IMG/VR virus record: IMGVR_UViG_3300030116_004662
Coordinates: 1-41,159 of that record
Source: a virus
Reading direction: 5' to 3' (one strand)
DNA: 41,159 bases
Positions 23,128 through 30,722 of this stretch are shown one piece after another. A model generated the notes under the pieces. It did not search any database, was not told the origin of the DNA, and saw nothing but the letters and a program-made list of their open reading frames with translations. Within the stretch, counting starts at the first letter, position 1. Each line of letters begins with the position of its first letter. Position numbers and translations under genes: made by a program.

Positions 23128-23399
23128 ATAAGCCTGTCTAAATCAAGAGCTTCCCAAGCCTTTCTAGCTTTGCCTTCAACTTTGGCATTGATGCCCTCTT
23201 GACGTTTCATTTGGTCAAAAGCCTCTGCCTCTGCAAAAGCAGCTTCGTCAAAGTTGTCCTGAATGTATTTGTAGGCAAGTTCACGAAGCAGTACAGACGG
23301 TTTTGTATCAAACTTCTTGGCTAGCTTTAAGAATAGATCTCCTTTAGCAGGCTCAAACAGCACTTGGATGTTAAGGCGATAGCCGTGCTTTCGTGCCAC
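23094..23399 (-). CDS. hypothetical protein with RHH-like features, 101 aa
   Basis: The start is GTG at 23399. An N-terminal strand-like segment (HGYRLNIQVLFEPAKGDLF) followed by helices (KLAKKFDTKPSVLLRELAYK) resembles the strand-helix-helix layout of small ribbon-helix-helix regulators, though without a clear signature. The second half is charged and helical. Possible DNA-binding protein; low certainty. Confidence 0.45.
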   Translation of the reverse strand: MARKHGYRLNIQVLFEPAKGDLFLKLAKKFDTKPSVLLRELAYKYIQDNFDEAAFAEAEAFDQMKRQEGINAKVEGKARKAWEALDLDRLIQSEQVIDASN

Positions 23400-23423
23400 G
23401 CGCTAATACATTAAAGACCGATG

Positions 23424-23633
23424 TTACCACGTTATTGAATTATCAACTTTTTTCTCCCAAGCAGTCGCTTGAGCAGAACGGCTGTTGGTGCGCTGTCTGC
23501 GAGAGCCTTGCCTAACTTTTCTGGCTCCTTCTAGGAACATTGCAGCCCGTTGAAGGTCAGCTGTTGTCGAGAGTTGGATTGCTTTGCCAAGACGCTCCAT
23601 GACGATCTGACGCCCCGATTTCGGTTGCGGCAT
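23424..23633 (-). CDS. hypothetical basic protein, 69 aa
   Basis: The ATG at 23633 gives MPQPKSGRQIVMERLGKAIQ, then LSTTADLQRAAMFLEGARKV and a basic, Arg/Ser/Thr-rich tail. Not recognised. It lies 24 bases upstream of the previous leftward gene and probably shares its transcript. Codon starts at 23651 (non-ATG) are also possible. Confidence 0.4.
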   Translation of the reverse strand: MPQPKSGRQIVMERLGKAIQLSTTADLQRAAMFLEGARKVRQGSRRQRTNSRSAQATAWEKKVDNSITW

Positions 23634-23726
23634 GATGCATCGCTCCAGCAAGCGTTTGGTGGAACGTTAGCGTGCAGGAATCAGTTAGTACAATCCACTC
23701 TTTGCTATGACGAAAAATTTGAATGT

Positions 23727-23984
23727 TCATTTGTCACTACTGAACAAGTAATGAAGTCGTTTGAACTCATGAATTGGAATTGCCGTGAGAATACTGACTT
23801 CGACATTACAGGACAAAGCATTGATAACCTGTCGCTCCATATAATCCATGTTGGATTCATAAATAACTTGCTCGACACTAAGCGGTTTGTCGTCTAAGTC
23901 AAACGAGGTAAAGCGAGTAATTGCAAGCGGGCAATGTTCGTCAGCGGTCTGACAGTAGTGAAGTTGGACTTTTTTAGTCGTCAT
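23727..23984 (-). CDS. hypothetical protein, 85 aa
   Basis: The ATG at 23984 is chosen because it overlaps the upstream RHH gene by 11 bases; a longer start would run deep into that gene. The protein begins MTTKKVQLHYCQTADEHCPL and has an acidic middle (DLDDKPLSVEQVIYESN) and a C-terminal ILTAIPIHEFKRL. Not recognised. It may act together with the RHH protein encoded just upstream. Confidence 0.5.
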   Translation of the reverse strand: MTTKKVQLHYCQTADEHCPLAITRFTSFDLDDKPLSVEQVIYESNMDYMERQVINALSCNVEVSILTAIPIHEFKRLHYLFSSDK

Positions 23985-24237
23985 TTTTGTCGCTGAAAAG
24001 TTCGTTGAAGACAGTGGCGACAAGGCTTTCAGCTTGCTGCCTATCCAGACCATAGCTGGACCGACGACGAACCTTCGTAACAGCTTTGTGAAAATCACTG
24101 GTTGTGAGTCCTAAGTGATTGGGTGGTTGAGAGAGGCGTTCACGAATCAATTCTGATCGATGAACACCTTTTTCTTTGGCTTCAATGGAGAGCCGATCAA
24201 CCAGCTCTTCAGGAAGGTAAGTTTTGATTTCTTTCAT
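23974..24237 (-). CDS. ribbon-helix-helix DNA-binding protein, 87 aa
   Basis: The first 35 residues (MKEIKTYLPEELVDRLSIEA then KEKGVHRSELIRERL) match the ribbon-helix-helix fold of CopG/Arc-type regulators: a short strand, a helix with L-x-x-R-L-x-x-x-A, a G-V-x-R-S-E-L-I turn and a second helix. Such dimers bind operators through the strand pair. A helical C-terminal part of 50 residues may oligomerise or bind another protein. It lies two genes downstream of the primase, and the GGGGACA array nearby is one conceivable target, though nothing shows this directly. Confidence 0.65.
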   Translation of the reverse strand: MKEIKTYLPEELVDRLSIEAKEKGVHRSELIRERLSQPPNHLGLTTSDFHKAVTKVRRRSSYGLDRQQAESLVATVFNELFSDKNDD

Positions 24238-24246
24238 GGGGGGATG

Positions 24247-24390
24247 TTACTTACGTCTCTTAGGTTTTTTTCTTTTTTGAGACGGTTTGACACGCGGCTT
24301 GTCTGGCTTGGACTGTAGACGAGCGATGGTCTCGTGATAGCCAGGGGGCTCTGGAACGTTGCCCCGCTTCAAGATTTCAGTCCAATTCAT
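24247..24390 (-). CDS. small basic protein with PEPPGYHET motif, 47 aa
   Basis: The ATG at 24390 gives MNWTEILKRGNVPEPPGYHE followed by a strongly basic tail ending KKPKRRK. A W-x-x-I-L-x-R-x-x-V-P-E-P-P-G-Y motif recurs in small proteins of phages from several hosts, without an assigned role. A longer start at 24471 is possible but would cross the GGGGACA array. It follows the primase on the same strand. Confidence 0.5.
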   Translation of the reverse strand: MNWTEILKRGNVPEPPGYHETIARLQSKPDKPRVKPSQKRKKPKRRK

Positions 24391-24415
24391 GTCTCGCGCG
24401 TATAAATGAAAAAAA

Positions 24416-24619
24416 TGTCCCCAAAGCCCAGATGCCAGTCGTACCAATGGGTTTGGGTGGGGACAGGGCATGGGGACACCTAGATTTGTCCCTGTTCTTC
24501 CTCGCTAAAGTCAACCTCAACCGTTCCATTCATCAGATGGGGACAAGTGAGTGTGTCCCCATCCTGTTGTCCCCCATCAGATCCGTTGTCAACACTGGCA
24601 TACGTACCAGAGGGGGACA
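24416..24619. repeat. mirror-symmetric GGGGACA array in a long imperfect inverted repeat
   Basis: Copies of GGGGACA lie on the + strand at 24459, 24472, 24539 and 24613 and on the - strand (TGTCCCC) at 24416, 24554 and 24568; a 6-base copy, TGTCCC, is at 24487. The order - + + - then + - - + is its own reverse complement, and start-to-start gaps are nearly mirrored (43, 13, 15, then 52, then 15, 14, 45). ATGCCAGT also occurs in both arms (24432, and inverted at 24594-24601). The arms are therefore two diverged copies of one 77-81 base sequence facing each other around a 46-base centre. The right part lies in codons of the primase C-terminus and the left in the gap after it. Elsewhere I found the 7-mer only once (20455). 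Possible origin, operator or partition-like site. Confidence 0.75.
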
Positions 24620-26756
24620 CCTTCCACACCTCTCCGCACGCGAGGTTTGCCTTGTATTGCTTGGTACGAGACCCTTCTGGGACGTAAGAGACGATTAGCT
24701 GTTGAGATTCCAGCCGCTGGAGCGTTTTCTTGATGGCAGCAGGAGAGCCAGCCACTAAGCGATCCAGGATCAAATCGTTTTTGGTACGAGATTCGGGATG
24801 AGCAACACGAAGGCGGCTGAGAACCCGACCAAGCACCGTCGCTGGAGCGGTGTCATCGAAATCGACCTCAGGAGTGATGTCTTCGATGTAGAAGTTGAGG
24901 TCTTGGTCCTGACCCAGCTTGAGCTTGGTGCCAGAGCGCCCGCAACGGCTCTTCTCAATAGAAATGACCCGTTCATGCTTTTCGATCCGCTCGTCCTTCA
25001 TAAGGCGGTTCTCAAGCTTCTTCTGCTGCTTGATCACTTCAGCGCTGTTTGGGTTCTGAAGCGCCCATGTCTCGTCTACAGCGTCACGGATGGCTGAGGT
25101 GCCACGGAAGCCACCGTTCTTGTTTGCGTGGTGAATGATCAAGATCGTGGTGGCTGGGAACAGGTCACCGTTGTTCTTGGTCAACCAGTACAAGGGATTT
25201 GCGAAGTCAGACTTGTTCTCGTCAAATGCCTTGCCACCAGAGCATCCAATCAAGGAGTCGATGACCACCAGTTTGGGCTTGTAGGTCTCCATCAGCTTGA
25301 TGAACTGGGCGTAGCGCTGAAGCTGCCAGTCGGTCTGGATGAAGGTCTGATCGTTGATTGGGAAGTCGTTCTCAGTCAGCTGCTCCTTGAGCTGAATCAA
25401 CGGCTGATCGCCATTCAAGAGAAGGACAGGACCTTGCTGCACTGGAACGTCAGCGCCACGAACCTTGAAGGCTTTGCCGCTGACAATGTGCTTAGCAAGA
25501 GTCCAAGCGGCTGTGGACTTACCGTCACCACCAGCGCCGTAAATCAGGATGACTGAAGGGTGTGGGAGAACATCAGGGATTAGGTAGCCACGCTTGACTT
25601 CAAGCTCCATCAGCTGCTCAACAGTCATCAGGGATTGAGATTTCTCATAAGCGATCTGATCAACGATCAGCTTTTCAAGAGCGGACTGATCGCGGTAACC
25701 AGCTTGAAGCGCAAGTGAGTTGAGCTTGTAGTTGACCTCAGCAGGGTTATCGATTTCAAGGATGCTCTTAGCACGCTTCATCACCTGCTCGAAATCAAGA
25801 GTTGCGTGGCGAAACTCTTGGACCTTCTTCTCTTCAGCGTCTTTTACGATTTTTTTTGTGTCTTCCGAAAATCGATGACGTTCTGGGTCGGCACGATCCG
25901 CCATCCAAATCAGAGTGCCTAGGCCTACTCCAGAACCTTTGAAGGAGTACCAGGTCTCTTCGCAAGGGTTTTCGTTGTCAGCCCATTCATCAGCGAAATC
26001 AGGATCTTCAGCTGACCAGGCTGACCAAAGGACAAGACCAAGGTCGTTAGGCAGAGCAGAGTGGATCGCCATTCCGACCTTGACCCAATGATCACGACTG
26101 CCTTTGCCTTGGGTCGGAATGACCTTGAGGCAGTCGTTAATGATCTGACAGACCTCATCCCGAGTCCGGTCGCTGAAGTCAAGGTCGCGTTTGATCATGG
26201 CCTTAGGCGGCTGTTTCATCTCAGCCAGCAGCCAGTCGGGCGCGACAGGGATGCGGTTTAGGTCACCTTCTAGATCGTATTGCCCTGGAACGGATACCTT
26301 GCCGCCGGGGTAAGCGCCGTAGATGACGCCCTGACGCTTGCTGTTCCAGAGGATCTCGTAGTCATCCTCATCGCCAAGGCCGCGACCTTCAACCTCATTC
26401 CAAAGCGCTTCTGGAACGCGGAAGATGTATTTGGCGGCGTTTTTCTTGGTTGACGTGACCTTCGGAGCGCCTTCGAGTGTGTCACCCCAGCGAGCGATGA
26501 CTTTGTTGAGGTTGCGGTCAACGTCGAGGATGACGATGCCTTTGCCACGAATGCCAGTGAAGATGCCAACCGCCTGAATGTCAGGGTTGCGCTGAGCCGC
26601 GAGGGCAACGTCTGCTGGGCCTAGCAAGAAATCAAAGGATTCCTTGGTGGGGTTTTTGCCGCCTGCCAGCTTGCCGCCAGGCATTTTGGCTCCCTTGCGG
26701 TAGATGGCTGCGTAGACCAGCGCTTCAGGCAGCGACTTGACGAAATGCGAAAACAT
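24480..26756 (-). CDS. primase-polymerase / replicative helicase
   Basis: A 758-residue multidomain replication protein. Residues 1-180 form a primase-polymerase (AEP-type) domain: FLLGPADVALAAQRNPDIQA, then GIVILDVDRN with the metal-binding D78-x-D80. Residues about 195-290 resemble the PriCT linker domain (SRDHWVKVGMAIHSAL then LWSAWSAED). Residues 395-600 are a RecA-like ATPase with Walker A GAGGDGKST (407-415) and Walker B LVVID (496-500), followed by a TTILIIHHANKNGGFRGTSA block. The C-terminus (about 640-730) looks like a winged helix (LDRLVAGSPAAIKKTLQRLE). It would make primers and unwind the fork; no DNA polymerase is visible, so host polymerase is probably used. The 3' end lies in the GGGGACA array. 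Confidence 0.85.
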   Translation of the reverse strand: MFSHFVKSLPEALVYAAIYRKGAKMPGGKLAGGKNPTKESFDFLLGPADVALAAQRNPDIQAVGIFTGIRGKGIVILDVDRNLNKVIARWGDTLEGAPKVTSTKKNAAKYIFRVPEALWNEVEGRGLGDEDDYEILWNSKRQGVIYGAYPGGKVSVPGQYDLEGDLNRIPVAPDWLLAEMKQPPKAMIKRDLDFSDRTRDEVCQIINDCLKVIPTQGKGSRDHWVKVGMAIHSALPNDLGLVLWSAWSAEDPDFADEWADNENPCEETWYSFKGSGVGLGTLIWMADRADPERHRFSEDTKKIVKDAEEKKVQEFRHATLDFEQVMKRAKSILEIDNPAEVNYKLNSLALQAGYRDQSALEKLIVDQIAYEKSQSLMTVEQLMELEVKRGYLIPDVLPHPSVILIYGAGGDGKSTAAWTLAKHIVSGKAFKVRGADVPVQQGPVLLLNGDQPLIQLKEQLTENDFPINDQTFIQTDWQLQRYAQFIKLMETYKPKLVVIDSLIGCSGGKAFDENKSDFANPLYWLTKNNGDLFPATTILIIHHANKNGGFRGTSAIRDAVDETWALQNPNSAEVIKQQKKLENRLMKDERIEKHERVISIEKSRCGRSGTKLKLGQDQDLNFYIEDITPEVDFDDTAPATVLGRVLSRLRVAHPESRTKNDLILDRLVAGSPAAIKKTLQRLESQQLIVSYVPEGSRTKQYKANLACGEVWKVSPSGTYASVDNGSDGGQQDGDTLTCPHLMNGTVEVDFSEEEQGQI

Positions 26757-26766
26757 CGTGTACTAT

Positions 26767-26836
26767 TCGGGAGTTGTTGGTAAAATTCCCGACCATTTCT
26801 CGCTTGAGCTGGGCGAGGAGCGGTCGGGATTTTTTT
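26767..26836 (+). promoter_or_regulatory. attenuator-like leader with alternative hairpins
   Basis: On the + strand TCCCGACC (26787-26794) pairs with GGTCGGGA (26822-26829), with an inner stem CTCGC/GCGAG (26799-26803 and 26813-26817), and seven T residues follow: a complete terminator upstream of the gene at 26926. The bases TTCCCG (26786-26791) can pair instead with CGGGAG (26768-26773) just upstream, which would break the terminator. Mutually exclusive hairpins of this kind are the layout of an attenuator. No rightward gene lies upstream, so this terminator must act on the leader of the rightward block. Confidence 0.55.
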
Positions 26837-26925
26837 ATCCTACCGCAAGTTGACAGCGCCAACAGGCCTGGCCTAGCTTGCTGGGGCGTTCATCTGAACG
26901 TGTCACCCAAAAAAGGTAACTTTCA

Positions 26926-27528
26926 GTGAATCTTTCCGATTCTTATCTCTCGCTCATTAACAGCGACAACGAAGGAGGCTCCTCTACCGAGAGCTATTTG
27001 CGTTACACGAAGCTAGAGCAAGGCAAGCCTGCAAACTTTGCCCTGCTTGAGCAAGACCCGCTTCAATACTGGCTTGTCTGGGGAGTTGATGCCAACGAGA
27101 AGATGAAACCTTTTCGTTTCATGAATCAGCCAACAGCTGAAGAAATCAATCTCGAATTGGGCAATGATTACAGCCAGTGCCTCAATTACGACAAAACCGG
27201 TGTACGCAAACCGGTTGAATGTCTCACTTGGCCTGTTTACAACTGGGACATAAATCAGGTTCAAGTCCTTGAGGTCGCACACATCTCATTGGGCCGTCAG
27301 TTCGCCAAGTATGGCCTGAACAAGAAGTACAACAAGAACTTGTTGGACTGGGACTTCGAGCTGTCGAAGATCAAAGCTGACATGGTGCGCTACGAGTTGC
27401 TGATCGTTCCTCGTGACGAGGACGAGCATGACGAGGTGGCGATGGCGAAAGCCTGGAAAGCCACTGAGAAGGCTGGCTTCGACCTAAATCGGATCGTGGT
27501 TGGCGGTGATCCGTTCAGCGAGGGTTGA
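26926..27528 (+). CDS. ssDNA-binding protein candidate
   Basis: A 200-residue protein starting at GTG 26926. Residues about 25-150 have an oligonucleotide-binding-fold-like order of strands with aromatic residues: LRYTKLEQGKPANFALLEQD, then YWLVWGVDANEKMKPFRFMN, VECLTWPVYNWDINQVQVLE, and FELSKIKADMVRYELLIVP. The W-P-V-Y-N followed by V-Q-V-L-E is like phage ssDNA-binding proteins that have a zinc-free OB core, but the C-terminus (GGDPFSEG) is only weakly acidic. Its place opposite the primase and before a nuclease supports a replication or recombination role. No exact family is claimed. Confidence 0.45.
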   Translation: MNLSDSYLSLINSDNEGGSSTESYLRYTKLEQGKPANFALLEQDPLQYWLVWGVDANEKMKPFRFMNQPTAEEINLELGNDYSQCLNYDKTGVRKPVECLTWPVYNWDINQVQVLEVAHISLGRQFAKYGLNKKYNKNLLDWDFELSKIKADMVRYELLIVPRDEDEHDEVAMAKAWKATEKAGFDLNRIVVGGDPFSEG

Positions 27529-27531
27529 TCA

Positions 27532-27927
27532 ATGGAGCCTCATATCACTGAGTCTCTAGCTTCTATCTCCGGATCTCTTGACGACATTTGCTGTGCTCTT
27601 CCCGAAACTCCGTATTTCAATACTGAGGGCATTGAGCGTGCGCTCAGCGGTGTAGCCAACGGCTTTACTGAGCTTTCTCCCCATATTGGGGGGCAAGATT
27701 TATGTAAAAGCCTAGAAAACATTGATGAGCACTTGGCTGAGCTAAATGAAACCATGGACAATCACGCCAAGTGGCTTCATGACATAAACATTTCTCTGCG
27801 CCTTTTGGTCCAGATGAAAGGTTATGAGCTTGGTCATTCAAATGTTCCTATGCCAGAGGCAAGCGGCACCATTACGGAGCCGTTAGACAAAGACCAAAAC
27901 AGTCCTTATTGGGCTGACGACGATTGA
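27532..27927 (+). CDS. hypothetical acidic coiled protein, 131 aa
   Basis: Starts three bases after the preceding stop. MEPHITESLASISGSLDDIC opens a chain of heptad-like helices (ENIDEHLAELNETMDNHAKW then LHDINISLRLLVQMKGYELG) with an acidic C-terminus ending in WADDD. Two Cys residues lie near residue 21. Not recognised; the helical, acidic nature would suit a protein-protein adaptor. A terminator follows immediately. Confidence 0.5.
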   Translation: MEPHITESLASISGSLDDICCALPETPYFNTEGIERALSGVANGFTELSPHIGGQDLCKSLENIDEHLAELNETMDNHAKWLHDINISLRLLVQMKGYELGHSNVPMPEASGTITEPLDKDQNSPYWADDD

Positions 27928-27936
27928 TTTTTGAGC

Positions 27937-27961
27937 GGGGGCCTAGCGCCCCCTTTTTTTT
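27937..27961 (+). terminator. Rho-independent terminator
   Basis: GGGGGC pairs with GCCCCC around a five-base CTAGC loop, followed by eight T residues (27954-27961). It ends the message of the ssDNA-binding candidate and its neighbour. Confidence 0.85.
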
Positions 27962-27992
27962 GTGTGTATATTAGTTTTGGGGAGATGTGTCT

Positions 27993-28154
27993 ATGGAGCC
28001 ACCCGAGACAATCACGACATTTATGGAAGACGGGTGCGTCTCTGTGACTGTCGGTCATTTAACTGGGGTGGTTTCTAGCGCTCACCTGGTAGAGCCCAAG
28101 GAAAATCAGCTCCGTCAAAGGTGGCTGCAGGAAAAAGCCATTCATGACGATTGA
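27993..28154 (+). CDS. hypothetical protein, 53 aa
   Basis: An ATG at 27993, preceded by GGGGAG at 27979-27984, opens a 53-residue frame: MEPPETITTFMEDGCVSVTV, then GHLTGVVSSAHLVEPKENQL and an end in HDD. It overlaps the start of the nuclease gene by 11 bases. A TATATT box with TG upstream (about 27966) may be an extended -10 promoter for this pair. Not recognised. Confidence 0.5.
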   Translation: MEPPETITTFMEDGCVSVTVGHLTGVVSSAHLVEPKENQLRQRWLQEKAIHDD

Positions 28155-28959
28155 TCCACAAGACGCCTTGGCTTCGCTGCGTCAATGGCAGCTAGAGCAA
28201 GACAACTCAGGCCGATTCCGTGTTTACAGGGATCAACATGGGCAGATTTACCACTCCGTCACCCATATCCTGAAGAACACCGCCCCTCAATCACAGAAGG
28301 ATGCTTTGGAGCGCTGGACACAACGCGCTGGCAGTGCTTTGGAGCGTGACCTTGCTTGTAACCGTGGCACCGTTGCTCATGAGCATTGTGAATATGTTCT
28401 CAAGACCGCAGCCAAACTGGCTCGACAGAGCGCTAACAAGAAAGGCTCATGGAAGGTCTGGGATGATGGATTGGCTCGACCTCCAAAGGCGATCACCAGC
28501 TGGGCACTCAAGAAAGCGTCAGAGGGTTCACCAAAAGTTGCATGGCCAGCCCGTGAGTACGCCAGAGGTTTATCCGACTGGTTGGTGAGCGGAAGCGTTA
28601 CAGCGATCCACGCATCAGAGTTCAGTGTCAGCAGTGACGAAGGTTTTGCTGGAACGGCAGACGCTTTGATTGACACACCACTAGGTTTGACGATCTGTGA
28701 CTTCAAAACGACGAGCCGTGGCACTGACAAGCCAGAAGCGTGGTTAAAGGACCATCAGGACCAGCTCGGGGCGTACAGTCTTGCTTTACGTGAACGAGCC
28801 GGGATTCGTGTTGCAGCTGGAGTAGTGGTGATTGCGAAACCAAACGGCAATGTCCAGCTGCGGACGCTGAATGAGCTGGAGATGAGAGGATGCGAAGCAA
28901 GGTGGACCGAGCGGAACAACTTGTATAAGGAGATGTTGTTGAGCGGCGAGGTTATGTAG
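28144..28959 (+). CDS. PD-(D/E)XK exonuclease (RecB/Cas4-like)
   Basis: A 271-residue nuclease. Visible motifs are an N-terminal helix with GTVAHEHCE (His79), Glu159 in ASEFSV, Asp173 in GTADALID, Asp186-Phe-Lys188 in ICDFKTTS, and Gln207 in QLGAYSLAL: the full order of the RecB/Cas4-type PD-(D/E)XK fold. Members act as 5' or dual-polarity exonucleases in recombination or degrade host DNA. No iron-sulfur cysteines of Cas4 are evident, so a RecB-like phage exonuclease is preferred. It is encoded downstream of the ssDNA-binding candidate; an annealase partner was not found. Confidence 0.8.
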   Translation: MTIDPQDALASLRQWQLEQDNSGRFRVYRDQHGQIYHSVTHILKNTAPQSQKDALERWTQRAGSALERDLACNRGTVAHEHCEYVLKTAAKLARQSANKKGSWKVWDDGLARPPKAITSWALKKASEGSPKVAWPAREYARGLSDWLVSGSVTAIHASEFSVSSDEGFAGTADALIDTPLGLTICDFKTTSRGTDKPEAWLKDHQDQLGAYSLALRERAGIRVAAGVVVIAKPNGNVQLRTLNELEMRGCEARWTERNNLYKEMLLSGEVM

Positions 28960-29144
28960 TGGAAGAAGCGTTTGATCTGTTGTATCGCGGTAAATGCAAC
29001 GTTTGGGTTGCAGCAGAAAAAGCAGGCGTCTCACCAGAAGAGATGAAACGCCTGTTTAGAGGTTATGTAGCGGAGCGTCCAATCAATGTGAACGATCCGG
29101 ATGTGTGGCTTGCGGATGCGGAGCTGGGTTGGCCTTGGGCTTAA
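28959..29144 (+). CDS. small conserved protein, HTH-like, 61 aa
   Basis: The start GTG at 28959 overlaps the nuclease stop by one base. The protein has LLYRGKCNVWVAAEKAGVSP then EEMKRLFRGYV, which reads as a helix-turn-helix-like unit of a kind seen, from memory, in many cyanophages, followed by a short Trp/Pro-rich end (DVWLADAELGWPWA). Its stop overlaps the convergent gene by four bases. DNA binding is possible but not shown. Confidence 0.55.
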   Translation: MEEAFDLLYRGKCNVWVAAEKAGVSPEEMKRLFRGYVAERPINVNDPDVWLADAELGWPWA

Positions 29145-29881
29145 TTATTGTGTGGATCGTATTTCTGGCGTAGGTACATAGGCAATTGATATTCCATGTT
29201 GCTTTTTTTCAGGCTGCGAATCAGGATGCTCCATTGATTGCGGTATCCATTGGTAACAGCGCGATAGCTATCACCCTGGTAGATGCTTTTAGCAACTTCA
29301 GTGGTGATACCGAACTGGCCTGGGAGCGTTACGTGTAAGAAGCGCTCTAGTGTCAGGTAGTTTGGATTGCGATTTTTTTGTTTGCGGTTGTTCTGTCGCC
29401 AACGAGGGAACCAACGAAACACCTGGTGCATTAGCTCATCGACTTCCTTAAATGAAAGCCGACGAGAATCCTGCTGGCGTTTCGGCGGTGATTTGAGCTT
29501 TGGATCCTTCCAGTTGATGTCTTCAGCAGGACCAGGTTCGAGAACTGTGATCTTGCCTTCAATAGTCAACGGAGTGCGTTTAGGAATCTCAACGACCTCC
29601 GTTTGAGGCTTTGGGGCCTCTTTCGAGACCTCCTCTGCCTTGGCAGCCTTAGCGTGAACAGCTTTGAGTTGTGGAACGGTGAGAACTTGTGCCCCCTTGA
29701 TGGCTTCAATGTGAGAGCGATGGAGGTGAACGTGGAGGTGTGTTTCCACGCCATCACGATTCATTTTGAAGTTGACGACGAAGGAGCTGTTTTCACCTCC
29801 ACCGGGCATGATGCCAATCATCTCAGCATCGTCGATGACGAGGGTTTGCTCTTGGCGTGTGACTGTTTTTGATTCAAACAT
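29141..29881 (-). CDS. hypothetical protein, 246 aa
   Basis: The largest product of the leftward microgene operon and its last gene. The ATG at 29881 is chosen for its eight-base overlap with the upstream gene. The N-terminal 75 residues are strand-rich with a histidine cluster (THLHVHLHRSHIEAIKG); a Lys/Pro/Glu-rich linker follows (about 90-155); the C-terminal 90 residues are basic and aromatic (VFRWFPRWRQNNRKQKNRNP then YLTLERFLHVTLPGQFGI). The C-terminal part could bind nucleic acid. No family recognised. Confidence 0.55.
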   Translation of the reverse strand: MFESKTVTRQEQTLVIDDAEMIGIMPGGGENSSFVVNFKMNRDGVETHLHVHLHRSHIEAIKGAQVLTVPQLKAVHAKAAKAEEVSKEAPKPQTEVVEIPKRTPLTIEGKITVLEPGPAEDINWKDPKLKSPPKRQQDSRRLSFKEVDELMHQVFRWFPRWRQNNRKQKNRNPNYLTLERFLHVTLPGQFGITTEVAKSIYQGDSYRAVTNGYRNQWSILIRSLKKSNMEYQLPMYLRQKYDPHNN

Positions 29882-30095
29882 CGGTGTGTTCAGGATTGAT
29901 GGAGGTGCACTCTTCCATTGCACGCCGCTCGTAGTGGCGTTTGAGGACTAGGCATTCATTGGAGCGGTTGTGCTGGCCTAACTTGTCGAAGATCAGCGCC
30001 CGAGCTGCTTCATAGCGGATAGCAGTAGGCAGGAGATCTGTTGGAACGCGAGAACCCTTGGGTGAGTTCTTGTTGCCGTTGAGGATGCTGCTCAT
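29874..30095 (-). CDS. hypothetical protein, 73 aa
   Basis: MSSILNGNKNSPKGSRVPTD followed by an alpha-helical middle (LLPTAIRYEAARALIFDKLG then SNECLVLKRHYERRAMEEC). It overlaps the genes on both sides (4 bases upstream, 8 downstream), which argues it is translated. Not recognised. Confidence 0.5.
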   Translation of the reverse strand: MSSILNGNKNSPKGSRVPTDLLPTAIRYEAARALIFDKLGQHNRSNECLVLKRHYERRAMEECTSINPEHTDV

Positions 30096-30361
30096 GAGTG
30101 CATGTCCAACTTTTGTTTGTAAGCGGCAGCGTGCATCTCCTTAAGAGTGATAGGAGGCTCGCCACCGGTTTCATCCCAAAGGTGTTGGGGTGTTGGATCG
30201 AAGTCAAGCTCATTTTCAAGTTGTGGAATAATCTCATCCTCCAGAAGCATTTTCATTGAAGTGGTGAGATGTTGATCCATCATGTGGCGTTTGTCTTCGC
30301 GTTCAATGATGGCTTTGAGATCTTTGAGGATGTTCTCAACGTGGGTGTACTCGTTAATCAT
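30092..30361 (-). CDS. hypothetical helical protein, 89 aa
   Basis: A mostly helical protein: MINEYTHVENILKDLKAIIE, then REDKRHMMDQHLTTSMKMLL and an acidic segment with IPQLENELDFDP. Four-base start/stop overlaps with both neighbours (at 30092-30095 and 30358-30361). Not recognised. Confidence 0.5.
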   Translation of the reverse strand: MINEYTHVENILKDLKAIIEREDKRHMMDQHLTTSMKMLLEDEIIPQLENELDFDPTPQHLWDETGGEPPITLKEMHAAAYKQKLDMHS

Positions 30362-30720
30362 TTGAGGTCAACGGGGGGTTTGATGGGTTCTTGAAGGATG
30401 ATTGCGACGATGCACATAGCAGCCACAACACCAGGCGTTTGATGCAGGTGGAACGGAAGCTTTGCTCCGCCGCTAAACACCAGCCCAGAGGTGGTTACGA
30501 GGACGACATCATTCAACAATTCATCATTGGATTTCAAGTCATCCCAGTTTTCAACAAGGTGCTGGCTAAAAACAAAGGCAGTGCCATAGCGTTCCGCCGC
30601 TGCTGTTCCTTCAATAACTTTTCCGTGAACATGGTCCAAATCAATGCCAGCCTGTTCAAGTCCAGCTTGGAGAACATTTCTGAACTCCTCGACATTTTCG
30701 GAGAGTGTGGTGTGGGTCAT
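30358..30720 (-). CDS. hypothetical protein with C-terminal hydrophobic segment, 120 aa
   Basis: The first 85 residues look soluble (VEEFRNVLQAGLEQAGIDLD then AERYGTAFVFSQHLVENWDD). Residues about 92-112 are hydrophobic (TPGVVAAMCIVAIILQEPI) and could be a C-terminal membrane anchor. Four-base overlap with the gene downstream. Not recognised. Confidence 0.5.
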   Translation of the reverse strand: MTHTTLSENVEEFRNVLQAGLEQAGIDLDHVHGKVIEGTAAAERYGTAFVFSQHLVENWDDLKSNDELLNDVVLVTTSGLVFSGGAKLPFHLHQTPGVVAAMCIVAIILQEPIKPPVDLK

Positions 30721-30722
30721 TG

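Noticed and set aside
25128-25556. A 142-codon + strand frame inside the primase gene
   Set aside because: Antisense to conserved helicase motifs and without its own signals; judged a shadow.
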